Assembly: GCF_016864195.1 (NCBI RefSeq)
Contig: NZ_CP045202.1
Span: forward strand, 496,001 to 560,000
Direction of reading: 5' to 3'
DNA length: 64,000 nt
Origin: Dechloromonas sp. TW-R-39-2
GTDB taxonomy: Bacteria; Pseudomonadota; Gammaproteobacteria; Burkholderiales; Rhodocyclaceae
Below the pieces are notes generated by a model, which was given only the letters and a program-made list of their open reading frames with translations, searched no databases and was not told the origin of the DNA. Both the position numbers and the translations under genes were made by a program. Of the stretch, positions 10,625 through 19,875 are shown piece by piece. Within the stretch, counting starts at the first letter, position 1. Each line of letters opens with the position of its first letter.

Positions 10625-10625
10625 T
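10620..10625 (+). promoter_or_regulatory. Candidate -10 element upstream of msbA
   Basis: A perfect TATAAT lies 33 bases before the msbA ATG, in the only gap of this size inside the glycan operon. No convincing -35 hexamer is visible 16-18 bases upstream, so it could be a weak internal promoter for msbA and downstream genes. Confidence 0.35.
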
Positions 10626-10657
10626 CACGGGTTCTACTTTTCGCATCAGGGATTTGC

Positions 10658-12415
10658 ATGGCCAGTGACATGACCAGTCGTCAGCTTTACCTCCGGCTGT
10701 TGACCTATGTCCGCCCCTACTGGAAGGCGTTTGCCGCCGCGCTGGTAGCGATGGGTTTGTCGGCCCTGGCCGAGCCGGTGTTCCCGGCGATGATGAAAAA
10801 GCTGCTCGACGACGGTTTTTCCGCCGCCGCCGGGCCATGGGACTGGCTGCTCTTTCCAGCGGCGATCATGGGCATTTTCCTGGCCCGCGCTGTTTTCGGC
10901 TTCATCGGCGAATACGCCATGAGCTGGGTGTCGAACAATGTCATCACCGAACTGCGCCAGGCGATGTTCGCCCGCATGGTCCGCCTGCCGACCAAGTATT
11001 ACAGCGACAATCTCTCGGGCCGCCTGATGTCGCGCATTGCCTATGACGTGGCTGGTGTGGCCGGTGCGGCAACCAACGCGCTGACCTCGCTGATCAAGGA
11101 TTCGCTGGCCATCGTTGGCCTGATGGCCTGGCTGCTCTACCTGAACTGGCAGTTGACGCTGATCACGCTGTCGGTTGTCCCGTTCATTGCCTTCGTCGTG
11201 CGCTTCTTCAGCAAGCGCCTGCGCAGCGTAGCCAAGGGCCAGCAGGAATCGATGGGCAAGATTACCCAGGTGCTGCAGGAAACCATCGAAGGCCACAAGG
11301 TGGTCAAGATTTTTGGCGGCCAGACCTACGAGGAAGCCCGTTTCTACAAATCGGTCCGTGAGCAGCGCCGGCTGGCCATGCGGGCGACCATGGCGGTTGC
11401 CGCACAAAGTCCGATCGTCCAGTTCTTCGCTGCATCCGGCGTGGCAATCATCATGGGCGTTGCGCTCAAGCAGGCTTCCGGCGACCAGACGACGGTCGGC
11501 AGTTTCGTTTCCTTCATTACCGCGATGCTGATGATCCTGCCGCCGCTGCGCCGGATCACCGACGTCAATGCACCGATCCAGCGCGGCCTGGCCGCCGCCG
11601 AAAGCGTCTTTTCGCTGATCGACGAAGAGGCCGAGGAAGACAAGGGGCAGATTGATCTCGGGCGGGCTCAGGGGCTGGTCGAATTCGACAAGGTCAGCTT
11701 CACCTATCCTGGGGCCGAGCGTCCGGCGCTGGATGGCGTTTCACTGACAGTGCGGCCGGGCGAGTGCGTTGCGCTGGTCGGGCCTTCGGGCAGCGGCAAG
11801 ACGACAGCGGCCAACCTGCTGCCGCGTTTCTACCAGATTGATGCCGGTGAAATCCGCGTTGACGGCCACGCCATCCAGGACATCAAGCTCGATAGCTTGC
11901 GCGACAACATTGCGCTGGTCAGCCAGGATGTCGTGCTGTTCAACGACACGCTCGGCGCCAATATCGCCTATGGCGGCAAGCACGATGCGACGGTCGAGGA
12001 AATTCGCGCCGCAGCCAAGGCAGCGCATGCGCTGGAGTTTATCGACGCGCTGCCCGAGGGGTTGGAGACGATGATCGGCGAAAACGGCGTCAAGCTGTCT
12101 GGCGGTCAGCGCCAGCGTCTGGCCATTGCCCGCGCCATCCTGAAAGATGCGCCGATCCTGATTCTCGATGAAGCGACGTCGGCGCTCGATACCGAGTCCG
12201 AGCGCCATGTCCAGGCGGCCCTTGACGAGCTGATGCGGGGGCGCAGCACACTGGTCATCGCCCATCGTCTTTCTACCGTCGAGCGGGCCGACCGGATCGT
12301 TGCGCTGGCCCACGGCCACAAGCAGGAAGAGGGTTCGCACGCCGAATTGCTGGCTCATGATGGCCTGTATGCCCGTCTGTACCGGATGCAGAAAGCGGAA
12401 GAGAGCGCCGTCTGA
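10658..12415 (+). CDS. msbA: Lipid A / LPS-core exporter MsbA-type ABC transporter
   Basis: 585 residues: an N-terminal six-helix exporter domain (about 1-320) fused to an ABC ATPase with Walker A VGPSGSGKTTAANLL, Q-loop SQDVVLFNDT, signature LSGGQRQRLAIARAIL, Walker B ILILDEATSALD and H-loop IAHRLSTVE. Length and PTKYYSDNLSGRLMSRI match MsbA, which flips lipid A-core across the inner membrane. Its place among core glycosyltransferases supports that substrate. It ends in a TGATG overlap with the next gene. Confidence 0.92.
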   Translation: MASDMTSRQLYLRLLTYVRPYWKAFAAALVAMGLSALAEPVFPAMMKKLLDDGFSAAAGPWDWLLFPAAIMGIFLARAVFGFIGEYAMSWVSNNVITELRQAMFARMVRLPTKYYSDNLSGRLMSRIAYDVAGVAGAATNALTSLIKDSLAIVGLMAWLLYLNWQLTLITLSVVPFIAFVVRFFSKRLRSVAKGQQESMGKITQVLQETIEGHKVVKIFGGQTYEEARFYKSVREQRRLAMRATMAVAAQSPIVQFFAASGVAIIMGVALKQASGDQTTVGSFVSFITAMLMILPPLRRITDVNAPIQRGLAAAESVFSLIDEEAEEDKGQIDLGRAQGLVEFDKVSFTYPGAERPALDGVSLTVRPGECVALVGPSGSGKTTAANLLPRFYQIDAGEIRVDGHAIQDIKLDSLRDNIALVSQDVVLFNDTLGANIAYGGKHDATVEEIRAAAKAAHALEFIDALPEGLETMIGENGVKLSGGQRQRLAIARAILKDAPILILDEATSALDTESERHVQAALDELMRGRSTLVIAHRLSTVERADRIVALAHGHKQEEGSHAELLAHDGLYARLYRMQKAEESAV

Positions 12416-13500
12416 TGCGCATTCTTCATACCGAGTCGTCGAAGGGTTGGGGCGGTCAGGAAAACCGCACGATGAACGAGCTGGTCACGATGCGCGAGCG
12501 TGGCCACAAACTGGCCGTGGTCGGCCGGCCGGGCGCACGCATCCTGGATCGGGCGAAGGAGGCGGGATTCGCCACTTTCACGGTCGACATGCGTGGCGCA
12601 ATCGATTTGCCGGCGATCATCAAGCTGCGCCGGGTGATCCGCGAATTCGGCGCCGATGTGGTCAATACGCACAGCGGTCGCGATACCCAACTGGCTGGCA
12701 TGGCGGCAAAAACGCTGGGTCGGCGCCCACGCATTGTGCGTACGCGGCATCTGGCGCTGCCAATTACCTCGAAATTTACCTACAGTATCCTGCCCGACCA
12801 GGTTGTCACCGTTAGCCGCTTCGTCGAGCGTTACCTGGTCAGCGCCGGCGTGCCGCAAGCCAAGGTATGCACCATCGCCACCGGCGTCGATTTCGGCCGT
12901 TACCAGCCGTCGACCGCAGGCGGTACCTTGAAGGCCGAGCTGGGCTTGCCGCCCGAGACCTTGCTTGTTGGCACCGTGGCCATCCTGCGCGCCAAGAAGG
13001 GGCATGCCGAGATTCTCGATGCCGCGCCGGCCGTGCTTGCCCGTTTTCCCGAGGCGCATTTCGTTTTCGCCGGCGATGGTCCGCAGACTGATAATTTGAA
13101 GGCGCGCATTGCCGCCGAGGGCTTGTCCGGGCGCGTCCATTTGCTGGGTCTGCGCCGCGATGTGACCAATGTGCTCGAATCGCTCGATCTCTTCGTTCTG
13201 CCGACACATCAGGAGGCGCTGGGTACGGCCTTCATCGAAGCCGCTGCGCTCGGTGTGCCGGCGATTGGCACGAATATCGACGGCGTGCCGGAAATTGTCC
13301 AGGACGGTTCGACCGGCCTGCTCGTCCCGCCGCATGACGGCAAGGCGCTGGGCGAGGCGATCATCAGTCTGCTCGCTGCGCCGGAGCGACGCGCCGAGAT
13401 GAGCCGGACAGCCAGCGAATTCGTCCGTCGCCAATTCTCGCGCGAAAAAATGGCCGAAGGCATGGAAGCGCTGTACCAGCGCCTGCTGGACGCCCGATGA
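12415..13500 (+). CDS. GT4 family glycosyltransferase
   Basis: 361 residues, GT-B fold. The N-terminus KGWGGQENRTMNEL binds the acceptor side. TVSRFVERYLVSAGVP, ATGVDFGRYQP, GTVAILRAKKGHAEIL, FAGDGPQTDNLK and the donor-site motif PTHQEALGTAFIEAAALGVPAIG identify a GT4 enzyme. It is coupled at both ends (TGATG with msbA, ATGA with the deacetylase). The sugar is not predictable from sequence alone; a role in LPS core or surface polysaccharide follows from context. Confidence 0.85.
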   Translation: MRILHTESSKGWGGQENRTMNELVTMRERGHKLAVVGRPGARILDRAKEAGFATFTVDMRGAIDLPAIIKLRRVIREFGADVVNTHSGRDTQLAGMAAKTLGRRPRIVRTRHLALPITSKFTYSILPDQVVTVSRFVERYLVSAGVPQAKVCTIATGVDFGRYQPSTAGGTLKAELGLPPETLLVGTVAILRAKKGHAEILDAAPAVLARFPEAHFVFAGDGPQTDNLKARIAAEGLSGRVHLLGLRRDVTNVLESLDLFVLPTHQEALGTAFIEAAALGVPAIGTNIDGVPEIVQDGSTGLLVPPHDGKALGEAIISLLAAPERRAEMSRTASEFVRRQFSREKMAEGMEALYQRLLDAR

Positions 13501-14327
13501 GTTTCAGCCAGCCGTTGCCGGTGCTGATGTATCACCACATCAGTCCGAAGCCCGGACTGGTCACCTGCTCGCCGGAAAATTTCCGGGCGCAGATGCAGTG
13601 GCTGGCGAAAAATGGCTGGACGACGCTGTCGACCGCAGCATTTGCCGACGCCGTGGCCAGCGGCCGGGTGCCGAAGAAAAGCGTGTTGGTGACGTTTGAC
13701 GACGGCTATCTCGACAATTGGGTTTATGCCCATCCGGTGTTGCAGGAGTTTGGCCTGCAGGCAACGATCTTCCTGATCACCGGCTGGATCGGCGACGGGC
13801 CGCAACGTCCGCACGCTGGTCACCCCAATATTCCCGATGTGCCGACCCACAAGCAGGCGATGGCTGCGGCAGCCGAGGGTAAGCTCGATACGGCTTTCCT
13901 GCGCTGGTCCGAAGTCGAGGCCATGCGTGCTGCCGGCACAGTCGAGTTTCACTCGCATACCCATAGTCACACCCGCTGGGATCGCAAGATTGCCGATCAG
14001 GCCGAGCGCGATGCTGCATTGGCCGCGGATCTTGCCGTTTCACGTGAAACGCTGGCGGCGCGCTTGGGTGAGGCCAGCCCGCAGCTGTGCTGGCCGCAGG
14101 GCTATTACGATGCCGCCTACCAGCGCATTGCCCGGGCGGCCGGTTTTACGCATTTGTACACTACCGAACATGGTGTCGCGCGGCGTGACGTCGATCCGGC
14201 CCGGATTCCCCGTCTCGTCGCCAAGGACAAGCCGGCCGGCTGGTTTGGCCGGCGCATGATGATCTACGGCAATCCACTGCTCTCGGCCCTGTATCTCGGC
14301 CTCAAGTCGGACAAGAAGAGGCACTGA
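13497..14327 (+). CDS. Polysaccharide deacetylase (CE4 / NodB-like)
   Basis: 276 residues. It has the CE4 motifs PVLMYHHIS, TFDDGYLDN (catalytic and metal-binding aspartates) and EFHSHTHSHTRW (metal-binding histidines), and a later CWPQGYYDAAYQRIA block. These are metal-dependent N-deacetylases acting on hexosamines or polysaccharides. No clear signal peptide is visible, so it may act on a cytoplasmic lipid-linked intermediate, as CE4 proteins in LPS clusters often do. Coupled to its neighbours by four- and one-base overlaps. Confidence 0.85.
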   Translation: MSFSQPLPVLMYHHISPKPGLVTCSPENFRAQMQWLAKNGWTTLSTAAFADAVASGRVPKKSVLVTFDDGYLDNWVYAHPVLQEFGLQATIFLITGWIGDGPQRPHAGHPNIPDVPTHKQAMAAAAEGKLDTAFLRWSEVEAMRAAGTVEFHSHTHSHTRWDRKIADQAERDAALAADLAVSRETLAARLGEASPQLCWPQGYYDAAYQRIARAAGFTHLYTTEHGVARRDVDPARIPRLVAKDKPAGWFGRRMMIYGNPLLSALYLGLKSDKKRH

Positions 14328-15475
14328 TGCGCCTGCGTCTGCGCGAACCCCTGCTTTACCGCTGGCTGCGCCTCAAGCGCGCACTGGATCGACGGCCGCG
14401 TCCGGCAGAGGCGCTGGGAACGCCAGTCATCAAGCGCATCCTGGCTATTTCGTGCACGGCGCTGGGCGATACGCTGCTGTCCACGCCGGGCTTGCGTGCC
14501 CTGCGTCAGAGCTATCCGCACGCCCACATCACATTGCTCATTCATCCCGCTCTTCAAGGCTTGTTTGCCGGCTTGGCCGAGGTTGATGAACTGATTCCCT
14601 ACGATGGCAAATGGCGTGGTTTTGGCCGGGTGGCAAGACAGCTCAAGGATTACGATCTGGCGGCCATTTTCCACGGCAACGAACCGCAGGCGACACCGCT
14701 GGCCTACCTGTCGGGGGCCCGTTACATCTTCAAGCTGCCGAACAATAACCGTTGGAATTTCCTGCTCAGCAACCGCGAACCGGTCGTTGGCTGGGATGAT
14801 TTGGGGCATGGCATCGAACAACGTCTGGCGGTGGCCCGGCTGGCCGGTGCGCAAGGCGATTTTTCCCCGCGCATGACGGTGCCGCTGTCGCCGGCCGGCG
14901 ATCTGGCCCTGGCCGATGCCTTGGCCGAACGTGGCTGGCAGGCGGCGACCATCGTTGCCTTGCAGCCTGGCGCATCGACAATGAGCCGGCGCTGGCCGCG
15001 CTCGCGTTTCATCGCTGCGGCGGTGGCGCTGAGCCGGAAATATCCCGAATTGCGCTTTGTCGTGACCGGCTCGCCGGCCGAAGCGGCACTGTGCCAGGAA
15101 GTGGCAGCCGGCATCGAGGCAGCCGCGCCCTTGGCCGGTGGCGTACGTGCCTGGGCCTCAGCCGGACAGTTGCCGCTGATCGCCTTGCCGGCCCTGCTTA
15201 AACGGGCCAGCCTGCTGGTGACTGGCGATACCGGCCCGATGCATCTGGCGGTGACGGTCGATACGCCTGTCGTGGCCTTGTTTGCCGTGTCCGATCCGGC
15301 CCGCTCCGGTCCGGGCTACGATCCGGAAAAGCATCTGGTGATCCGCAAGTGGCGTACTTGCGATCCCTGTCAGTCCAAGAACTGTCCTTACGCCGAACCG
15401 CTGTGCATGGACAACATCTCGGTCGATGAGGTGATTGCCGCGGTCGACACGATTCTGAGCCGGAAATCCGCATGA
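14327..15475 (+). CDS. GT9 heptosyltransferase-family glycosyltransferase
   Basis: 382 residues. A short basic N-terminal helix precedes ILAISCTALGDTLLSTPGLRALR. The C-terminal LLVTGDTGPMHLAVTVDTPVVALFAVSDP block is the GT9 ADP-heptose site with the usual GDTGPMH signature. A cysteine cluster CDPCQSKNCPYAEPLC follows. It is one of four GT9 proteins in this operon; each presumably adds a different residue. Start overlaps the preceding stop (TGATG). Confidence 0.82.
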   Translation: MRLRLREPLLYRWLRLKRALDRRPRPAEALGTPVIKRILAISCTALGDTLLSTPGLRALRQSYPHAHITLLIHPALQGLFAGLAEVDELIPYDGKWRGFGRVARQLKDYDLAAIFHGNEPQATPLAYLSGARYIFKLPNNNRWNFLLSNREPVVGWDDLGHGIEQRLAVARLAGAQGDFSPRMTVPLSPAGDLALADALAERGWQAATIVALQPGASTMSRRWPRSRFIAAAVALSRKYPELRFVVTGSPAEAALCQEVAAGIEAAAPLAGGVRAWASAGQLPLIALPALLKRASLLVTGDTGPMHLAVTVDTPVVALFAVSDPARSGPGYDPEKHLVIRKWRTCDPCQSKNCPYAEPLCMDNISVDEVIAAVDTILSRKSA

Positions 15476-16668
15476 CCCATCCGAAAAAAATCCTTCTGCT
15501 TGATACCGGTAACGAATGGGGTGGCGGGACCAACAGCATGATCGAGCTGCTCAAGCGTCTCGACCGCGAGCAATTCGCCGTGACTTGCTGTTTCTACAAG
15601 GATTACCGCAAAGGTGGCGAAGGGCGGCTGTTGTCCGAGGAATTGGCGGATATCGGCATTCCGTTGATCATCCTGCCCACCCGCCCGCAGCCTCTGTGGG
15701 CCAAGTTGGGCAAGGAACTGATGCGGGGTTTGTTTTCCTGGTCGGCCCGGCTGAAAAAGCGCAGCGTACGGGCGATCGACCGGCGCTGGCGCATGGTGCC
15801 GCGCGGTGCGGCCTTGCGAAAAATCTTGCTGGAGGGTGGCTTCGACCTGCTCTACATGAACAACCAGCCGTCCACCAATCTTGAAGGTTACCTGGCGGCT
15901 GGGCCGATCGGCTTGCCGATTGTTCAGCACTGCCGGGTACAGCCGGAATTGCTGATCGAAGAGGCTGAGGTGGTCAATCGTCTGGTCAGTCGCATCATTT
16001 GCGTTTCGCACGGGTCGGCTGATGTGATGGCGGCCTGCGGCGTTGAACGCAAGCATATTACGGTGGTTCACAACGCGATCGATCATCGCCGGCCGATGCC
16101 CGCACCGATCGAGCCGGATTCGTCGTGGACCGGGCTGGTGATCGGAACGGTGGGTCGATTGACCCCGCTGAAGAGTATTCCGCATCTGATTGAAGCCGTT
16201 GCCCAGTTGAAGGCCGAGGGGCTGGAGGTGACTTGCCTGATTCTGGGGGAAGGGCCCCAGCAGGCCGCGTTGCAAGCTTTGGCCGCCGAGCGGCAGGTTG
16301 CCGGGCAGGTCAGGTTTGTTGGTTTCCAATCCTTGCCGCTGGCCTGGGTGCAACGCATGGACGTTTGTGTCCTGTGTTCGAGCAATGAGGGACTGCCGCG
16401 TGTCGTGCTCGAAGCGATGCTTTCCGGGAAGCCTGTCGTCGGTTCCGATGTCACTGGGACTCGCGAACTGGTGGTCAATGAACAAACCGGGCTGCTTTAT
16501 GGCTACGGCGACATACCGGCGCTGACCGCTGCCTTGCGTCGCTTGCTGTCCGATCCGGCCCTGCGCGAACGGATGGGGCAGGCCGGATATCAACGTGTCG
16601 TCGAACATTTTTCGATCGAAGCCTACGTGGCCGGTGTTACCCGCGTGTTGACCGAGGCGATCCGGTGA
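15472..16668 (+). CDS. GT4 family glycosyltransferase
   Basis: 398 residues. LLLDTGNEWGGGTNSMIELLKRL at the N-terminus, ICVSHGSADVMAACGV, VVHNAIDH, GTVGRLTPLKSIPHLIEAV, ILGEGPQQAALQAL and CSSNEGLPRVVLEAMLSGKPVVG are in the standard GT4 order. The last is the E-x7-E donor motif. It overlaps both neighbours by four bases. The specific sugar is unknown. Confidence 0.83.
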   Translation: MTHPKKILLLDTGNEWGGGTNSMIELLKRLDREQFAVTCCFYKDYRKGGEGRLLSEELADIGIPLIILPTRPQPLWAKLGKELMRGLFSWSARLKKRSVRAIDRRWRMVPRGAALRKILLEGGFDLLYMNNQPSTNLEGYLAAGPIGLPIVQHCRVQPELLIEEAEVVNRLVSRIICVSHGSADVMAACGVERKHITVVHNAIDHRRPMPAPIEPDSSWTGLVIGTVGRLTPLKSIPHLIEAVAQLKAEGLEVTCLILGEGPQQAALQALAAERQVAGQVRFVGFQSLPLAWVQRMDVCVLCSSNEGLPRVVLEAMLSGKPVVGSDVTGTRELVVNEQTGLLYGYGDIPALTAALRRLLSDPALRERMGQAGYQRVVEHFSIEAYVAGVTRVLTEAIR

Positions 16669-17780
16669 TTTACCTGCTGCTCACCTGGCTGGCTGCACCC
16701 TGGCTGTGGTGGCGTGCTTCGCGACGGAACAAAAATGAAATCCGGCGCGTGCTGGTCATCCAGACCGCCAAGATTGGGGATTTTGTCGCCACGACGCCGG
16801 TTTTCAGTGCCTTGCGCAGCCGTCTGCCGCAGGCGGAAATCGTCGCCTTGCTGCATTCGGTCAATGTGCCGCTGGCCGAAGGGCTGAACAGCATCGATCG
16901 AATTGTTACCCTGCCGCCTGGCGGCTACAAAGGTTGGGCCGGCAAGCGCTGGCTGTTGGGGGTGCTGGGCGAAGGCTACGATGCGGTGCTGGTGCTCAGT
17001 CCCAACCTGACCAACCTGCTGGTCCCCTTCTGGGCTGGCGTGCCGCGTCGGGTTGCGGTGCTGGCCGACCGGCGCCAGGGAAGTGCTCGTCTGGCCTGGC
17101 CATTCCTGACGCACGGCGAAGCTCATCGATCCGGCGCCCTGTTTCGGGAGACGGCAGTGCGGGCGTTGTCCGGTGTCGGGCTGGTCGTCGATGCTCCTTT
17201 GCTCAATCTGCCAAATAGTGTGGCCGTTTTGGCCGCTGGCGAAGTACGCCGGCAGGCGTTGTTCTCCGGGGTGCAGCAGCCTCTGGTCGGTCTGGGGCTG
17301 GGGGCGGGTAACCGAATGAAGGCACTTGAGGCGCCCCAGTTGCTGGAATTGGCACGGGGAATTGTCGAGCAGACGTCAGCCAGCCTTGTTTTAATCGGTA
17401 CTGCGGTCGACCAGCCGATTGCCGCTGAATTGACTGCGGCATTGCCGGCCGGCCGGATCATCGATACGACCGGGCAATGGAATCTGGCCGAACTTCCGGC
17501 GCTGTTGGCCGGACTGGATTGCTTTGCCGGGGTCGATTCGGGGGCAACTTACATGGCTGATGCCCTGGGCGTACCGGTGGTCGATTTCATGGGGCCGGCC
17601 GATGCCGATGATCAACGTCCGATCGGTGCTCGCGCCATTGTTATTTTGAGCGGCGAAGCCTGCGCCCCCTGTTCGCATGCCTTTGATGCGCCGTATCGCT
17701 GCCGGCTGGGTAGCCGGGCCTGTATCGTCAATGCACCGCTTGCCGCTATCATAGCGGCCGTTGTCAAAACCCTGCGGTGA
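16665..17780 (+). CDS. GT9 heptosyltransferase-family glycosyltransferase
   Basis: 371 residues. It has an N-terminal hydrophobic helix rich in tryptophan, then VLVIQTAKIGDFVATTPVFSALR (the GT9 acceptor-side start) and, near residue 285, CFAGVDSGATYMADALGVPVVDFMGP, a divergent form of the GT9 nucleotide site. A CAPCSHAFDAPYRC stretch follows. It begins with GTG inside the previous stop. The divergent donor motif may mean a nucleotide sugar other than ADP-heptose. Confidence 0.78.
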   Translation: MIYLLLTWLAAPWLWWRASRRNKNEIRRVLVIQTAKIGDFVATTPVFSALRSRLPQAEIVALLHSVNVPLAEGLNSIDRIVTLPPGGYKGWAGKRWLLGVLGEGYDAVLVLSPNLTNLLVPFWAGVPRRVAVLADRRQGSARLAWPFLTHGEAHRSGALFRETAVRALSGVGLVVDAPLLNLPNSVAVLAAGEVRRQALFSGVQQPLVGLGLGAGNRMKALEAPQLLELARGIVEQTSASLVLIGTAVDQPIAAELTAALPAGRIIDTTGQWNLAELPALLAGLDCFAGVDSGATYMADALGVPVVDFMGPADADDQRPIGARAIVILSGEACAPCSHAFDAPYRCRLGSRACIVNAPLAAIIAAVVKTLR

Positions 17781-18547
17781 CCGGTGTCATGAGCTGGCAT
17801 AAATACAAGAAATCCCTGCTGAAAATTTATCGCCGCCTGCGTTGTTCATTGCTCGGCGGCCACCGGATATTGATCCTGGGAGATTCGCATGCTGGCGTGT
17901 TCGAATATGTCTTCGATCACGATCTGCTGACGCCGCATCTGCTCAACTGCGAAATCGTCGGTGGCGCCACGGCGGGCGGCCTGAACAACGACCATTCGGT
18001 CACGGCAGCCTTTGCCAAATATCAGCAATCCCTGCGGCGCTTCGCTGAGTACGATGTCGTGGTGCTCATGCTGGGTGAAGTCGATTGCAGTTTTGCGTTG
18101 TGGAATCGTGCCAAGCAACGGAATGAATCGGTGTTCGAGCAAATCCCTCGCGCCATGCAGGGCATCGTGCGTTTGCTCGACTGGGCCGGAGAACATTATC
18201 CACAACGTCGCTTTGTCCTGGCCGGCACCATTCTCCCGACCATCAAGGATGATGAAATCGATCTGCAATACTATGAATTGCGGCGCAGTGTCCGGGCTAC
18301 CCAGCGTGAGCGGAGCGAACTGGTCCTGGCGTTCAACCAAGCCGTCCGGCAGCTGGCCGGGCAGCGCGGCCTGTCCTACATGGATATCAGCCAGCAGACG
18401 ATCGATGCCGAAAAAGGTGTCGTGCGCGATGAGTTCCTGGTTCATGAAAAACTCGATCATCACCAGTCTCAGGCAATGACGGCGCCTCTGTGGGTTGAAG
18501 AATTCAGGCGTGTGCTTGATGAGCCTGCCCAGGATGGCGCGCGATGA
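17777..18547 (+). CDS. SGNH-like hydrolase/acyltransferase-type protein
   Basis: 256 residues (252 if the ATG at 17789 is used). Block I is RILILGDSHAGVF with the putative nucleophilic serine in GDSH. A further conserved-looking segment is VVVLMLGEVDCSF, and a C-terminal DHH lies near residue 230 (EKLDHHQSQ), where SGNH proteins carry the catalytic Asp-x-x-His. No signal peptide is evident. In a glycan operon such a protein may add or remove O-acetyl or another acyl group. It was recognised only by these motifs. Confidence 0.6.
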   Translation: MTGVMSWHKYKKSLLKIYRRLRCSLLGGHRILILGDSHAGVFEYVFDHDLLTPHLLNCEIVGGATAGGLNNDHSVTAAFAKYQQSLRRFAEYDVVVLMLGEVDCSFALWNRAKQRNESVFEQIPRAMQGIVRLLDWAGEHYPQRRFVLAGTILPTIKDDEIDLQYYELRRSVRATQRERSELVLAFNQAVRQLAGQRGLSYMDISQQTIDAEKGVVRDEFLVHEKLDHHQSQAMTAPLWVEEFRRVLDEPAQDGAR

Positions 18548-19875
18548 CTGAGCAACCCGTCTTTTCCCTGCGCCATGGAGGTCTGCTCCTGCTGGTTTTC
18601 GGGCTCTTGCTGTTTGTCCTGCCGGTGCCGGGAACGATCGCCTTACGTCATTCGCTGCTTGCCGTTCTGCTGCTTGTTCTGGCGCTGCGCTACCGCGACC
18701 AGTGGCCTGTGGCTGCCCGCTCGGCGAGTGCTCCGCTGCTGGCGCTTGGCGCGTTGTCTGCCTGGTTGTTGATTCAGGCATTCTTCATCTCCCCCGAAAC
18801 AGCCTGGGCCTGGCGCGAAATGAAAAGCCAGTGGTGGCCGGCCATCCTGGCTTTTGTCGGCGGTATCGTGCTGGCTTGCACGGTGCGCAGCGCGAGCAAG
18901 CTGGTCGCTTTTTCGGTCCTCGCACTACTGGCCCAAACCATTTTTGCCCTGCTGGCCTGCTTCCCGGATTTTCTGGCACAAGGCCAATTTCCTCAGGCGG
19001 CAACCCGGTGGACCGCTGGGAAGCTCGAAATCAGCTATGCCAATAATCTGTTGCTGGCTTTTCTGGCGGTTGAGCTTGTTTTTCTTGCCTTGTACCGACG
19101 TGCCGTCAGTCACTTGCCGCTCTGGCTCTTGCTGAGCGGTGTTGCGCTGGTCATTGTTTCCAACCTCGCATTTGGTGCGCGCAACGGGATCATCGGCAGT
19201 GTCTTGATGCTTGTTTCCCTGTCTTTGGTGGTTTTCTGGCGTGAGCGTCGCTGTTTGTGTTCGCGCCGGGTTACGGCTGGCATACTGATTTGCGTTGCAC
19301 TGGTCGGGGTGATCGGCTGGATCAGCTACCGCTCTGATATGCGCTGGCAAAAGCTGGCTGAAACCGCTGCCGTTGGCTGGGATATCGATGGCAGCAAGGC
19401 CTGGCTGGACAGAACAAAGCACGAGTATCCGGTGTTGCAGAATGGCGAGCCGATAGATCCTTCCGCCTATGTTCGTATCGCCTGGATGCATGCCGGCTTG
19501 CGGCTGGCGATGGAAAATCCGCTCGGCGTTGGTTATGGGCGCAATGCTTTCGGCCACGCTCTCCGGCAACATGCCGAAACCCCGCTTGGACATGCGCATA
19601 GCGGTATTGTCGATCTGACCATCGCCGCCGGGATTCCAGGATTGATTCTCTGGCTGGCATTCATCGGGATCTGTTTGCGTACAGGATGGCGACGCTACCG
19701 GGATCAGCGCGACCCGCGCGGCCTGATCCTGTTTTTCGTGACAGCCGGCTTTCTCGGTCGCATGTTGCTCGACAGCATCAATCGAGATCACATGCTGGTG
19801 ATGTTCTTCCTGCTGCTTGGTACCCTGTTGCCTGTCCTGTCAGACAATGACCCAAAAGGAAAAGTGAATGAATGA
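18544..19875 (+). CDS. O-antigen ligase / Wzy_C-family membrane protein, WaaL-like
   Basis: 443 residues with about ten to twelve hydrophobic helices and a large periplasmic loop (roughly residues 260-340) ending in the conserved HAETPLGHAHSGIVDL, followed by AAGIPGLILWL. This matches the WaaL/Wzy_C (PF04932) arrangement. These proteins transfer undecaprenyl-linked glycan to lipid A-core or polymerise repeat units. Ligase is favoured because the surrounding genes are core glycosyltransferases and no Wzx/Wzz gene is seen. ATGA overlap with the SGNH gene. Confidence 0.78.
   Translation: MTEQPVFSLRHGGLLLLVFGLLLFVLPVPGTIALRHSLLAVLLLVLALRYRDQWPVAARSASAPLLALGALSAWLLIQAFFISPETAWAWREMKSQWWPAILAFVGGIVLACTVRSASKLVAFSVLALLAQTIFALLACFPDFLAQGQFPQAATRWTAGKLEISYANNLLLAFLAVELVFLALYRRAVSHLPLWLLLSGVALVIVSNLAFGARNGIIGSVLMLVSLSLVVFWRERRCLCSRRVTAGILICVALVGVIGWISYRSDMRWQKLAETAAVGWDIDGSKAWLDRTKHEYPVLQNGEPIDPSAYVRIAWMHAGLRLAMENPLGVGYGRNAFGHALRQHAETPLGHAHSGIVDLTIAAGIPGLILWLAFIGICLRTGWRRYRDQRDPRGLILFFVTAGFLGRMLLDSINRDHMLVMFFLLLGTLLPVLSDNDPKGKVNE

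Noticed and set aside
18544-19875. Reading this membrane protein as a Wzy polymerase of an O-antigen cluster.
   Set aside because: No Wzx flippase, Wzz or nucleotide-sugar synthesis genes are present; core glycosyltransferases and MsbA favour a ligase role, though the fold is shared.
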